Assembly (NCBI RefSeq): GCF_000169375.1
Contig: NZ_AAXY01000007.1
Coordinates: forward strand, 62,001-126,000
DNA length: 64,000 nucleotides
Reading direction: 5' to 3'
DNA from: Marinobacter sp. ELB17
Lineage (GTDB): Bacteria > Pseudomonadota > Gammaproteobacteria > Pseudomonadales > Oleiphilaceae
Shown piece after piece: positions 44,628 to 53,103 of the stretch. The translations under genes were made by a program, and so were the position numbers. Position 1 is the stretch's first letter; every line of letters begins with the position of its first letter. Under the pieces are notes generated by a model, which was given only the letters and a program-made list of their open reading frames with translations, did no database searches and was not told the origin of the DNA.

Positions 44628-45265
44628 CACGGCATCACCCCGAAAGTACAAGCCTGATGGAATTCAGTGCGGGTACATTGTCTGACCCTCACGCCCTTTG
44701 CATACGGCTACACCTTGAAAAGTGTCCGCTTTGTAGTAGCCGGGTGGACACCCTAGAAAGCTTAGGTGCAGTGATGTTGGAACAACAACCCTTGACTGAA
44801 AGTTCCGAACCGGCTGCCTCGACCTTCGACGCGATTCTTGCTCGTATTGACAGCGATACAGCGCCTGTAGAAGCTCCGCAGCAGCGCCAAAACCTTATCA
44901 AGAAGTTGTTGGGTTGCGACATCAACGATTTACCCTGGAAGCGCCAACTGGGCGATGTCAGCATGCTTGACGTAACAGATCGTTTCCCCGGACAGACAGA
45001 GCGAGTGGTATTGCAAAAATTGTCTTCTGGAGGCAAAGCGCCTGCCCACACCCACCGTGGAACCGAGACCACCATTGTTTTGCAGGGTGCATTCTCTGAT
45101 CAGAACGGTATTTTCAATCAGTGGGATTTTGCAGTGCTTGACGAGAATGACAATCACCGCCCGGTGGCTGTTGGTCACGAAGATTGCATTACGTTGTCGG
45201 TGCTTAGTGCACCTCTGAAACTAACGGGTACCTTTACCCGGCTGCTCAACCCTTTCATGAGCTGA
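44624..45265 (+). CDS. chrR: ChrR-like zinc-binding anti-sigma factor with cupin domain
   Basis: The protein is 213 residues. The N-terminal zinc anti-sigma motif is HLEKCPLC (H-x3-C-x2-C, about 30-37). The C-terminal cupin is at about 105-205, with PAHTHRGTETTIVLQGAF supplying metal ligands. This two-domain form is ChrR, which holds its ECF sigma factor until singlet oxygen or peroxide frees it. The gene starts inside the sigma stop codon. Confidence 0.87.
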   Translation: MTRHHPESTSLMEFSAGTLSDPHALCIRLHLEKCPLCSSRVDTLESLGAVMLEQQPLTESSEPAASTFDAILARIDSDTAPVEAPQQRQNLIKKLLGCDINDLPWKRQLGDVSMLDVTDRFPGQTERVVLQKLSSGGKAPAHTHRGTETTIVLQGAFSDQNGIFNQWDFAVLDENDNHRPVAVGHEDCITLSVLSAPLKLTGTFTRLLNPFMS

Positions 45266-45298
45266 GCAAGTTTACGGATTAACCAAGAAAATCACTAT

Positions 45299-45330
45299 CA
45301 GCACACTGCCTTTACCAAGGCAGTGTGCTG
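45299..45330. terminator. bidirectional hairpin between chrR and the SDR gene
   Basis: A perfect 14-bp stem (cagcacactgcctt and its complement) with loop tacc. The convergent SDR gene's stop codon and last codons lie within it. There is little T-tract on either side. Confidence 0.6.
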
Positions 45331-46043
45331 CCGTCCCACGATAAAAAGCGACCGTTCGCCGATTCGTCAATGTGGTCAATCACTGCCAACAGGTTAGCCG
45401 CAGTTTCATCCGAATCGTGAACTTGCAGGTTAGCCAGAGATTGTGAAAAAGGCTCACTCAATGCTGAGCGGGTTGTGCCCGGATGTAAGGCGATACAAGC
45501 CACCGGCGACATGCGCCTGGGCAACTCCACAGACAGCGTTTTTACCAGCATATTCAGCGCTGCTTTGGAGCTACGATAGGCATACCACCCCCCCAAACGG
45601 TTGTCACCGATGCCCCCTACCTTGGCAGAAATCGCCACAATGCGCTTTACGCGCTTGTGCCGCAACCAAGGTAATAACGCTTGCACCAGCAACCCGAAAC
45701 CACTGGCGTTTACCGCCATAGCCCGCGCCAGGGAACTGGCCTGCAAATCTTCCAGGCGCTTCTCTGGCTTCATATTCGCTCCGTGCAGTATGCCTGCAGC
45801 GTAGATAATCATATCCAGCCCTTCTGCCTTCGGCACGACAGCGGCCAGCCCCTCGGCAACCTGATCCAGAGCCTCGGGTTTTTCTGCATCCCAAGCCAAT
45901 ACCTGATGTCGCTCGCGCAGAAACGCTGGCGCTTTTTCCGGCTGTCGGCACAGGCCAATAATCTCAACATCGGCGCGTGCCGCGAGTTTTTCGGCCAGTG
46001 CTGCGCCAATGGCGCCAGACACACCCGCAATCAAAATCCGCAT
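45312..46043 (-). CDS. SDR family NAD(P)-dependent oxidoreductase
   Basis: The protein is 243 residues from ATG 46043. The start MRILIAGVSGAIGAALAE is the nucleotide-binding turn. IIYAAGILHG, VAISAKVGGIGDN and YAYRSSKAAL (catalytic Tyr-x3-Lys) follow. This resembles the C-factor/CsgA-like short-chain reductases. Substrate unknown. Convergent with chrR. Confidence 0.88.
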   Translation of the reverse strand: MRILIAGVSGAIGAALAEKLAARADVEIIGLCRQPEKAPAFLRERHQVLAWDAEKPEALDQVAEGLAAVVPKAEGLDMIIYAAGILHGANMKPEKRLEDLQASSLARAMAVNASGFGLLVQALLPWLRHKRVKRIVAISAKVGGIGDNRLGGWYAYRSSKAALNMLVKTLSVELPRRMSPVACIALHPGTTRSALSEPFSQSLANLQVHDSDETAANLLAVIDHIDESANGRFLSWDGSTLPW

Positions 46044-46243
46044 AGTGCTCACCAAGGTCAGTTTAAAAGAATTGTGCACGGCTGTTCGTTGCCATGCAGA
46101 ACTAAGCCGTGCTTTAAGCAATTAACGTTACGCCTGCCAAAGCTCAAAGGGTCAACATTCCGCGCCATTGCTTCATTATTTCAGCTTTTTTGTATCTACC
46201 AGCGCTAGGTTACAATAGCAGTCACAAGCCCATTGGAGAGATT

Positions 46244-47035
46244 ATGAACGCCGACGATTACGCCTTCCGCTTTGGCGGCATTGAGCGCCTGTATGGACGC
46301 AGTGCACTTGGGGCCTTTCGCCAAGCCCACATTGCCATTGTCGGCCTTGGCGGTGTGGGTTCTTGGGCAGCGGAAGCTTTGGCGCGCAGTGGTATTGGCA
46401 CGCTAACGCTGATTGACATGGACGATATCTGTGTATCCAACACCAACCGCCAGCTGCACGCGCTCAGTGGCCAGTACGGTAAAACCAAAACCGATGCCAT
46501 GGCCGAGCGCTTGCGGGCCATCAATCCTGCCGCAGATATTCGCACCCAGTTTGCGTTTATTACTATCGATAACATCCCGCAACGGATAACCGCCGACATC
46601 ACCGGTGTCATCGATGCTATCGACAGTGTGAAGCCAAAAGCCGCTTTATTGGCTTACTGCCAGCGCAACAAGTTGCCGATTGTGTGTGCAGGGGGCGCCG
46701 GAGGGCAAATGGATCCAACCCAGATTCGCGTGGCCGATTTAAGCAAAACCACCCAGGACCCACTGCTGGCCAAAGTGCGCAACCTGCTGCGCCGACAGTA
46801 CGGTTTTTCACGTAATCCGCAACGGCGTTTTGGCATAGAAGCCGTATACTCGCTGGAGCAGCTGACGTATCCCGCCGCCGACGGTACAACCTGCCTGCAA
46901 AAACCGGTTAACGCAGGCCCGGTTCGGCTGGATTGCGCCACCGGCTTTGGCGCCGCCAGCCCGGTGACCGCCAGCTTCGGGTTTTTTGCGGCCTCGCGGC
47001 TGCTTAACAAAATCGCACAACGCGCCCAACCCTAA
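46244..47035 (+). CDS. tcdA: tRNA threonylcarbamoyladenosine dehydratase TcdA
   Basis: The protein is 263 residues. It has RFGGIERLYG, the E1-like ATP site IVGLGGVGSWAAEALARSGIG, IDMDDICVSNTNRQLHA, VIDAIDSVKPKAALLAYC and GGAGGQMDPT. It converts t6A37 of tRNA to the cyclic ct6A form. ATG 46244 follows GGAGAG. Confidence 0.95.
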   Translation: MNADDYAFRFGGIERLYGRSALGAFRQAHIAIVGLGGVGSWAAEALARSGIGTLTLIDMDDICVSNTNRQLHALSGQYGKTKTDAMAERLRAINPAADIRTQFAFITIDNIPQRITADITGVIDAIDSVKPKAALLAYCQRNKLPIVCAGGAGGQMDPTQIRVADLSKTTQDPLLAKVRNLLRRQYGFSRNPQRRFGIEAVYSLEQLTYPAADGTTCLQKPVNAGPVRLDCATGFGAASPVTASFGFFAASRLLNKIAQRAQP

Positions 47036-47053
47036 TTCACGGAACCGATTTCT

Positions 47054-48904
47054 ATGCCCGTAAGCACTGTTTGGCTGCTCGCTTCTATCGGTGTGCTATC
47101 ACTCTTTTGCCAATGGCTGGCCTGGCGCGTACGTATGCCGGCCATACTGTTTTTGCTGGCCGGCGGTATTGCGTCGGGCCCGGTGCTGGGCTATCTGAAT
47201 CCCGAAGATGTGTTTGGCGACCTGTTATTTCCGATGGTGTCACTGGCTGTGGCTATTATCCTGTTTGAAGGTAGCCTGACACTGCGCTTTGCCGAAATTC
47301 GCGGCCACGGCAAAATGGTTCGCAATTTGCTCCCAATTGGCGCGATTGTTACGGGCACCATCGGCACCTTGTCGGCGCACTATATTCTGGGCATTTCCTG
47401 GGAAATCGCCCTGCTGTTTGGCGCCATATCCATTGTTACAGGCCCTACCGTGATTGCGCCGCTGCTGCGCTCGGTCAGGCCCAGCTCGAAACTCGCTAAT
47501 ATTCTGCAATGGGAAGGCATTATTATTGACCCCATTGGTGCCCTGCTGGCAGTACTGGTGTTCGAGGGCATTGTGTCCTGGGGGCAGGGCAATGTGTTTG
47601 GCCACTCCCTGTATATTTTTGCCAAGACCATCGCGGTAGGCACTTTTTTAGGTGCGGCGGCGGGCTATCTGAACGGTCAGGTGCTGCGTAAGCACTGGAT
47701 ACCCCAATACCTGCACAATGCCGGCACGCTGACCTTCATGCTGGGCGTGTATGCACTGTCGAACGAACTGGCGCACGAATCCGGCCTGCTGACGGTGACC
47801 ATCATGGGTATCTGGATGGCGAACATGAAGCAGGTGCCGGTCGACAGCATTCTAGAGTTCAAGGAATCCCTGAGCGTACTGCTGATTTCCGCACTGTTTA
47901 TTATTTTGGCGGCGCGCATCGAATTTTCTGCAATAGCCGATTTGGGCTGGGGCTTGGCCTGGGTACTAGCCATATTGATGCTGGTAGCGCGGCCTCTGAG
48001 CATTTTTCTATCAGCTATTGGTACCAGCCTGAACTGGCGCGAAAAACTGTTCTTAAGCTGGATAGCACCGCGGGGCATTGTTGCCGCGGCGGTGTCTGCA
48101 CTGTTCGCCTTCCAACTGCAAAAAGTGGGCTATGATGGCGCGGGTGCTCTTGTACCGCTGGTGTTCATGTTAATTATTGCCACCGTAACCATTCAGAGTC
48201 TGACCGCTCGGCCGCTGGCAAACCTGCTGAATGTAGCGGAGCCGTCAGAGTTCGGGTTTCTCATTCTGGGGGCTAACCCAGTGGCGCGAATGATTGGCCT
48301 TACCTTAAAAAAACACGAGGTACCGGTGGTGCTTGCGGACACCAACTGGGAGAACGTGCGCCAGGCGCGAATGGAGAATCTGCAGGTGTACTTTGGTAAC
48401 CCGGTGTCTGAGCACGCGTCTAACCAGCTGGATTTGACCGGAGTCGGCAACCTGCTGGTCATTTCACCCTACAAGCACATGAATTCCCTAGCCACCTATC
48501 ACTTTCTGGACTGGTTTGGTGACAACTGCGTGTACAGCCTGGCAGAAGGCGATCAGGACCAGAAAGCGCGTCATCAAACAGCCGAAAAAATCCAACAGAC
48601 ACGCGGCCTTTTCAACGGCGTCAGCTACGCCAAACTGGCCAGCCTGGTAAGCCAGGGCTACTCGGTAAAAACCACCGAGCTTAGCGATGAATTCAGCTAT
48701 CAAAAATTTTTGGACAAGTACCAGAGCCAGGCCCTAGTACTGTTTATGTTTGATGGCAAAGGCCGCATTACGCCGGTGAAATCCATGGACAAACTCAAGC
48801 CCGATGAAGATTTCACGCTGATCAGCCTGGTTCCGGCCCGCGCACCGAAAGAGCGCAAGGAACGCAAAGACCGTGATAACGCCGAAGGTAACGGCGCAAA
48901 ATAA
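47054..48904 (+). CDS. CPA1-type cation:proton antiporter with RCK/TrkA-N domain
   Basis: The protein is 616 residues. About twelve membrane helices span residues 5-395, with FEGSLTLRFAEI, GPTVIAPLLRSVRP, IDPIGALLAVLVFEG and APRGIVAAAVSALFA, typical of Na+/H+ antiporters. A cytoplasmic Rossmann/RCK domain follows at about 400-520 (FLILGANPVARMIGLTLKK ... VVLADTN), which usually senses nucleotide. The tail ends in a Lys/Glu-rich stretch. Probably sodium or potassium in exchange for protons, fitting a marine host; the ion is not certain. 18 bp after tcdA. Confidence 0.9.
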   Translation: MPVSTVWLLASIGVLSLFCQWLAWRVRMPAILFLLAGGIASGPVLGYLNPEDVFGDLLFPMVSLAVAIILFEGSLTLRFAEIRGHGKMVRNLLPIGAIVTGTIGTLSAHYILGISWEIALLFGAISIVTGPTVIAPLLRSVRPSSKLANILQWEGIIIDPIGALLAVLVFEGIVSWGQGNVFGHSLYIFAKTIAVGTFLGAAAGYLNGQVLRKHWIPQYLHNAGTLTFMLGVYALSNELAHESGLLTVTIMGIWMANMKQVPVDSILEFKESLSVLLISALFIILAARIEFSAIADLGWGLAWVLAILMLVARPLSIFLSAIGTSLNWREKLFLSWIAPRGIVAAAVSALFAFQLQKVGYDGAGALVPLVFMLIIATVTIQSLTARPLANLLNVAEPSEFGFLILGANPVARMIGLTLKKHEVPVVLADTNWENVRQARMENLQVYFGNPVSEHASNQLDLTGVGNLLVISPYKHMNSLATYHFLDWFGDNCVYSLAEGDQDQKARHQTAEKIQQTRGLFNGVSYAKLASLVSQGYSVKTTELSDEFSYQKFLDKYQSQALVLFMFDGKGRITPVKSMDKLKPDEDFTLISLVPARAPKERKERKDRDNAEGNGAK

Positions 48905-48908
48905 CCAA

Positions 48909-49889
48909 TCAGTCGCGGCAGTCCAGTACCAGCTTGCCGCAAACGTGGCCGCCTTCAAGCAACTCGTGGGCGGCCGCAACCTCTACCAGTGAAAACACCT
49001 TTTCGATATGAACGGTGACATCGCCGTCTTCAATCAGCTCGGCGATTTCCTCAAGATGAAACACATCCGGGCGCACCGTCATGCCGTGGGCTCTCAGGCC
49101 CATGGCTTCGGCGGCACAGATAATCACATCTGCGGTCACAGTGGGCACCGTTACCAGCACACCTTTTTCACCCAAACAGTTTAAAGAGCGCCGGCCAGCA
49201 TCGCTGCCCACCAGGTCCAACACCACATCCAGGCCAAAGCATTCCTGAGCCACGTCAGTGGTGGTGTAATCGATGATTTCGTGCACACCCAGGCGGTCCA
49301 GAAAATCGTGGTGGCCCTTTGAGGCGGTCGCAATGACGTGGGCGCCCTGGGTCAGGGCAAATTGCACGGCCAGGTGCCCGACACCGCCGGCGCCGGCGTG
49401 AATCAGAATTTTTTGACCGGCCTGTAGGTCAGCCACCTCGAATAACGCCTGCCAGGCAGTCAGCGCCGCCAACGGCAACGCCCCGGCAGTCACCAAATTC
49501 AGATTTTCCGGCACAATGGCCAGTTCATCGGCCTGGGCCAGCGCGTAACTGGCATAGCTGCCGCCCGTCAGGGCGAAACCTACCAGCCCCATCACCCGGT
49601 CTCCCGGTGCCAAGGTGGTCACATTATCGCCTACGCTGACAACTTCACCGGCCAGATCATAGCCCGGCGTCCACGGCAGCAGCTCTTGTTCGCTCAGCTG
49701 CTTGGCCACAAAACCCAAGCCTTTGCGGGTTTTCCAGTCAATCGGGTTAAGCCCGGCGCCGTGGACCTTGATCAGCACCTGGCCCGCCTGGGGCTCAGGC
49801 ACTGGAGCATCAACAAGCTGCAAAACATCACGGTCACCAAACTCTTCGTAAACTACTTTTCGCATGCTGGTGTTAACGGTGTCTTCCAT
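48909..49889 (-). CDS. NADP-dependent quinone oxidoreductase-like MDR enzyme
   Basis: The protein is 326 residues from ATG 49889 (GGAG 6 bases upstream; a TTG five codons earlier is less likely). It has VLIKVHGAGLNPIDWKTRKG, WTPGYDLAGEVVSVG, GALPLAALTAWQALFE, ILIHAGAGGVGHLAVQFA and the Rossmann region IATASKGHHDFL. There are no zinc-ligand cysteines, so it is of the zinc-independent QOR class. Substrate unknown. Confidence 0.9.
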   Translation of the reverse strand: MEDTVNTSMRKVVYEEFGDRDVLQLVDAPVPEPQAGQVLIKVHGAGLNPIDWKTRKGLGFVAKQLSEQELLPWTPGYDLAGEVVSVGDNVTTLAPGDRVMGLVGFALTGGSYASYALAQADELAIVPENLNLVTAGALPLAALTAWQALFEVADLQAGQKILIHAGAGGVGHLAVQFALTQGAHVIATASKGHHDFLDRLGVHEIIDYTTTDVAQECFGLDVVLDLVGSDAGRRSLNCLGEKGVLVTVPTVTADVIICAAEAMGLRAHGMTVRPDVFHLEEIAELIEDGDVTVHIEKVFSLVEVAAAHELLEGGHVCGKLVLDCRD

Positions 49890-50016
49890 GGGGTGCTCCG
49901 GCAAAGGGGTCGGTCATCGTTCGACAGAGATAATAGTGAACTCTGCACATTTAGAGTGTATCAGATAAGGCAGCGTGTCCCTTGATTCAAGACATCACGC
50001 TTAGCCTTATATTGAC

Positions 50017-50826
50017 TCAATCGTCGGTGGCAAGAAAGTCCACACACAAGGTAGCAAAGGTGTCCGGTTTTTCGGCGTGCAGCCAATGGCCTGTGCCCTC
50101 AATCACCTTTACGCTGGCGTTGGGAAACAGCTGCAAGATGATGTCTTTGTGCTTGCTTTGTAAATACGCCGAATCTGCGCCTTTAATAAACAACACCGGC
50201 CCTTCGAACGGGCCTTCACCTTGCGGAGCATCGGCGAGCTCTGGATAACAACGCTCGATTGTCGCCAGATTCAGCAACCAGCGAAAGACCGGTCCGCCTT
50301 TAATCGCTTGATCCTTCGGAATCCGTTCCAGGTTTTTCAGCAGAAATTGGCGAACGCCGGCGTCGGCCACAAAGTTTGCCATCTGCCGGTCCGCCTCGGT
50401 GCGCGAGCCTACCGCGCTCAAATCCATGGCTTTAAGCCCTTCAAGAATGGCATCGTGGCGCGGCTCGTAAGCGACCGGCGAAATATCGGCAACAATCACC
50501 CGGTCAACTCGATCCGGCGCCAGTAATGCCAGCTGCATCGCCACTTTGCCACCCATGGAATGGCCCAACACGCAGGCGCGTTCAAGGCCCTGCTTATCCA
50601 TATAGGCTATTACGTCCGCCGCCATGGCTGGGTAGTCCATAGTGTCGGTGTGGGGCGACTGGCCGTGATTACGCTGATCCAGGGCGTGAATCTGCCAACG
50701 GTCTTCCAAAAGACGGATTATCCCGCCCAAGTTGTCCAACGAACCGAACAACCCGTGCAAGACAATTAATGGTAAACGCCCAGATGCGGCAGGTCCGGCT
50801 TGGCGGGCATTGAGTTCAACAGTCAT
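50017..50826 (-). CDS. alpha/beta-hydrolase esterase, YbfF-like
   Basis: The protein is 269 residues. It has IVLHGLFGSLDNLGG, LDQRNHGQSPH, the nucleophile CVLGHSMGGKVAMQLAL, VADISPVAYEPRH and the His in EGTGHWLHAEKP. All three catalytic residues can be placed. This is the YbfF acyl-CoA thioesterase/esterase group. Substrate not known. Confidence 0.9.
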   Translation of the reverse strand: MTVELNARQAGPAASGRLPLIVLHGLFGSLDNLGGIIRLLEDRWQIHALDQRNHGQSPHTDTMDYPAMAADVIAYMDKQGLERACVLGHSMGGKVAMQLALLAPDRVDRVIVADISPVAYEPRHDAILEGLKAMDLSAVGSRTEADRQMANFVADAGVRQFLLKNLERIPKDQAIKGGPVFRWLLNLATIERCYPELADAPQGEGPFEGPVLFIKGADSAYLQSKHKDIILQLFPNASVKVIEGTGHWLHAEKPDTFATLCVDFLATDD

Positions 50827-51004
50827 CAGAGATTTCCTTGCGGCGCTTTTGGCCGCTAGATTAGCACTGGAACAGCCGCATCGACAAAGATACTGCGCTC
50901 CTCACATTGGCCGCAGTGCCACAAATGTGCCCGATGACGGGCGCCATGCTATCTTGACCCATTACAACACCGCGCCCGCAATGCCCTCCAATGCAGGAGT
51001 CTAG

Positions 51005-52435
51005 ATGCCCGAATTCTCACTGATCGCCGTTATTGTTGCTCTGGTGTATGTGGCATCTCTGGTTTGCATCTACCGGATCCTGATGACTTATCGCACGGCA
51101 CAGGGAGCTTTGGCATGGGTTTTCGCCTTGCTGGCACTGCCGTGGATTACGCTGCCATTGTTCTTGCTTATTGGGCGTTCGCGCTTTGGTGGGTACGTTA
51201 AAGCGCGACGCATGGGCGACGAGGCACTGACCAATCTGCTGAATCGGTTTGAACAGCAAGAAACCTCGTTACGCTCACCAGCGCACGAACATTTCAGCGA
51301 CGAACTTCAGGTACTCAGCAAGCTGGCACGCCAGCCGTTTACCGACGGCAATCACAGCACTTTACTACGCGACGGCGAAGCGACTTTCGACGCCCTGTTT
51401 GACTGCATGGAAAATGCCCAGCACTACATCCTGCTGGAGTTCTACATTGTGCGCTCTGACCGTGTTGGGCAGCGCATAAAGTCCATTCTGGAACGCAAGC
51501 TAGCGGAAGGAGTGGAGGTGTGGTTTTTGCACGACAATATTGGCAGCTTTGGCTTGCCTCGCAAATACATCAGGGAACTGACACAAGCCGGCGCCCACTC
51601 CGCCGCCTTTGGCGATGGCAACGTGCGCCGCTGGCGCTTTCAGATGAATTTTCGCAATCACCGCAAAATTTTGGTGTGTGATGGCAAAGTAGGCTTTGTT
51701 GGCGGTATTAATCTGGCAGACGAGTATCTGGGCGCAGCCATGGACCAGGAACCCTGGCGCGACACCCACTGCCGTATTGAAGGCCCCGCGGTAACCGGGT
51801 TACAACTGGCTTGGTTAGAAGACTGGAACTGGGCCAGCGGCACCTTTCCAGAGCTGAACTGGGCACCCCATCACAATACCCCGGGTAACGAGCGAATTCT
51901 GATTCTGCCTACCGGACCCGCCGACAGCTGGGAAAGCTGTACGCTGTTTTTCCTCAACTGCGTCAACAACGCCCGCGAGCGAGTGTGGATTGCATCACCC
52001 TATTTTGTGCCCGATGTTCAAGTGATGAACGCGTTGCAGTTGGCGGCGTTGAGAGGGATAGACGTCAGAATTTTGATTCCGGCAAAATCCGACAGCCGCA
52101 TCATTGGCCTGGCGGCCTATTCCTATCTGGTACAGGCCTGCCAGGCCGGCATTCAGATTTATCGCTATCAGCCCGGCTTCATGCACCAGAAGGTGATTCT
52201 GGTGGACGACCGCTACACCGCGGTCGGCACGGCCAATCTGGACAACCGCTCCATGCGCCTGAATTTCGAAATTACGGCAATCAGCACATCAGGCAAGTTT
52301 GTAGAGGAAGTGGACGCGATGCTGACCGAGGACTTCAAACAGTCCCACTTGATGGACGAGCGAGATTATCGCGACCGTTCCTTGGCGTTTCGCATTACCT
52401 GCCGCGCCATACGCCTGGCCGCACCGCTGCTGTAA
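51005..52435 (+). CDS. cls: cardiolipin synthase
   Basis: The protein is 476 residues. Two N-terminal membrane helices (about 5-25, 35-57) precede two phospholipase-D motifs: HRKILVCDGKVGFVGGIN and HQKVILVDDRYTAVGTANLD, each H-x-K-x4-D. It joins phosphatidylglycerol molecules to make cardiolipin. It is upstream-isolated by a 178-bp gap with no other feature that I can support. Confidence 0.94.
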   Translation: MPEFSLIAVIVALVYVASLVCIYRILMTYRTAQGALAWVFALLALPWITLPLFLLIGRSRFGGYVKARRMGDEALTNLLNRFEQQETSLRSPAHEHFSDELQVLSKLARQPFTDGNHSTLLRDGEATFDALFDCMENAQHYILLEFYIVRSDRVGQRIKSILERKLAEGVEVWFLHDNIGSFGLPRKYIRELTQAGAHSAAFGDGNVRRWRFQMNFRNHRKILVCDGKVGFVGGINLADEYLGAAMDQEPWRDTHCRIEGPAVTGLQLAWLEDWNWASGTFPELNWAPHHNTPGNERILILPTGPADSWESCTLFFLNCVNNARERVWIASPYFVPDVQVMNALQLAALRGIDVRILIPAKSDSRIIGLAAYSYLVQACQAGIQIYRYQPGFMHQKVILVDDRYTAVGTANLDNRSMRLNFEITAISTSGKFVEEVDAMLTEDFKQSHLMDERDYRDRSLAFRITCRAIRLAAPLL

Positions 52436-52455
52436 ACGACTGACCGATGGCAATT

Positions 52456-53055
52456 TCAGCGCGGGCTTTCGTCATCAGACGGCAGTGGCTCTACGGCCAG
52501 GTGCGACGTGTCTGGCACGATGGGCGGAGGCAACTCTTGTTTGCTGCCAATATCGCTGCCGGCCGGCGCCAGGCTCCAGGCATCAAGATGATCAAAACTC
52601 AGGACCTCTACCGGCACGGATTCAGCTAGGGTTACGCCAGGTGGATCCAGAGTCAACGCGGACCCCGCCAGCACCGCATCGGTGCGCTCGCCAGCGATGG
52701 GCAGGCCACTGCCGCTCGCCTGATTTACCGCGAAGGGGCTACTGGCTTTGCGCTGCGGTGGCTGAGAAGCAGCGGCTGACTGAAGTGCAGGCTTTGAACG
52801 CGCCGTTTGCTCCTGCGCGCCGGCTTGCACGGGTGCCATAGCCTGAACATAAGACCGCATCCCGTGCTTTTGCAGTAAGGTGCGGTATTTTTCGGCCTCG
52901 GCCTGGTCAAGCTGGTTGCGAATAACCACCGGCTTGCCGCTGAACATGCGGTCAAGTTGGGCATCATTCGCCTTGAATAATTGCCGCGCATTACTGCGAG
53001 CTGCAGCAGGGTCAATGTCTGCAACACACTCGCCTTTGAATATGAGTTGGAACAT
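52456..53055 (-). CDS. hypothetical protein with small N-terminal domain and disordered tail
   Basis: The protein is 199 residues. Residues 1-70 form a compact alpha/beta unit (FQLIFKGECVADIDPAAARSNARQLF, MFSGKPVVIRNQLDQAEAEKYRTLLQKHG) like the small domains found at the front of assorted proteobacterial proteins. Residues 75-199 are Ala/Ser/Pro-rich and probably disordered. No function can be given. It overlaps nothing and is convergent with cls. Confidence 0.65.
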   Translation of the reverse strand: MFQLIFKGECVADIDPAAARSNARQLFKANDAQLDRMFSGKPVVIRNQLDQAEAEKYRTLLQKHGMRSYVQAMAPVQAGAQEQTARSKPALQSAAASQPPQRKASSPFAVNQASGSGLPIAGERTDAVLAGSALTLDPPGVTLAESVPVEVLSFDHLDAWSLAPAGSDIGSKQELPPPIVPDTSHLAVEPLPSDDESPR

Positions 53056-53103
53056 ATGCTGCTACCTCTGCTATCGAATCAGAATAACTTGTTAACCCTG
53101 CCC

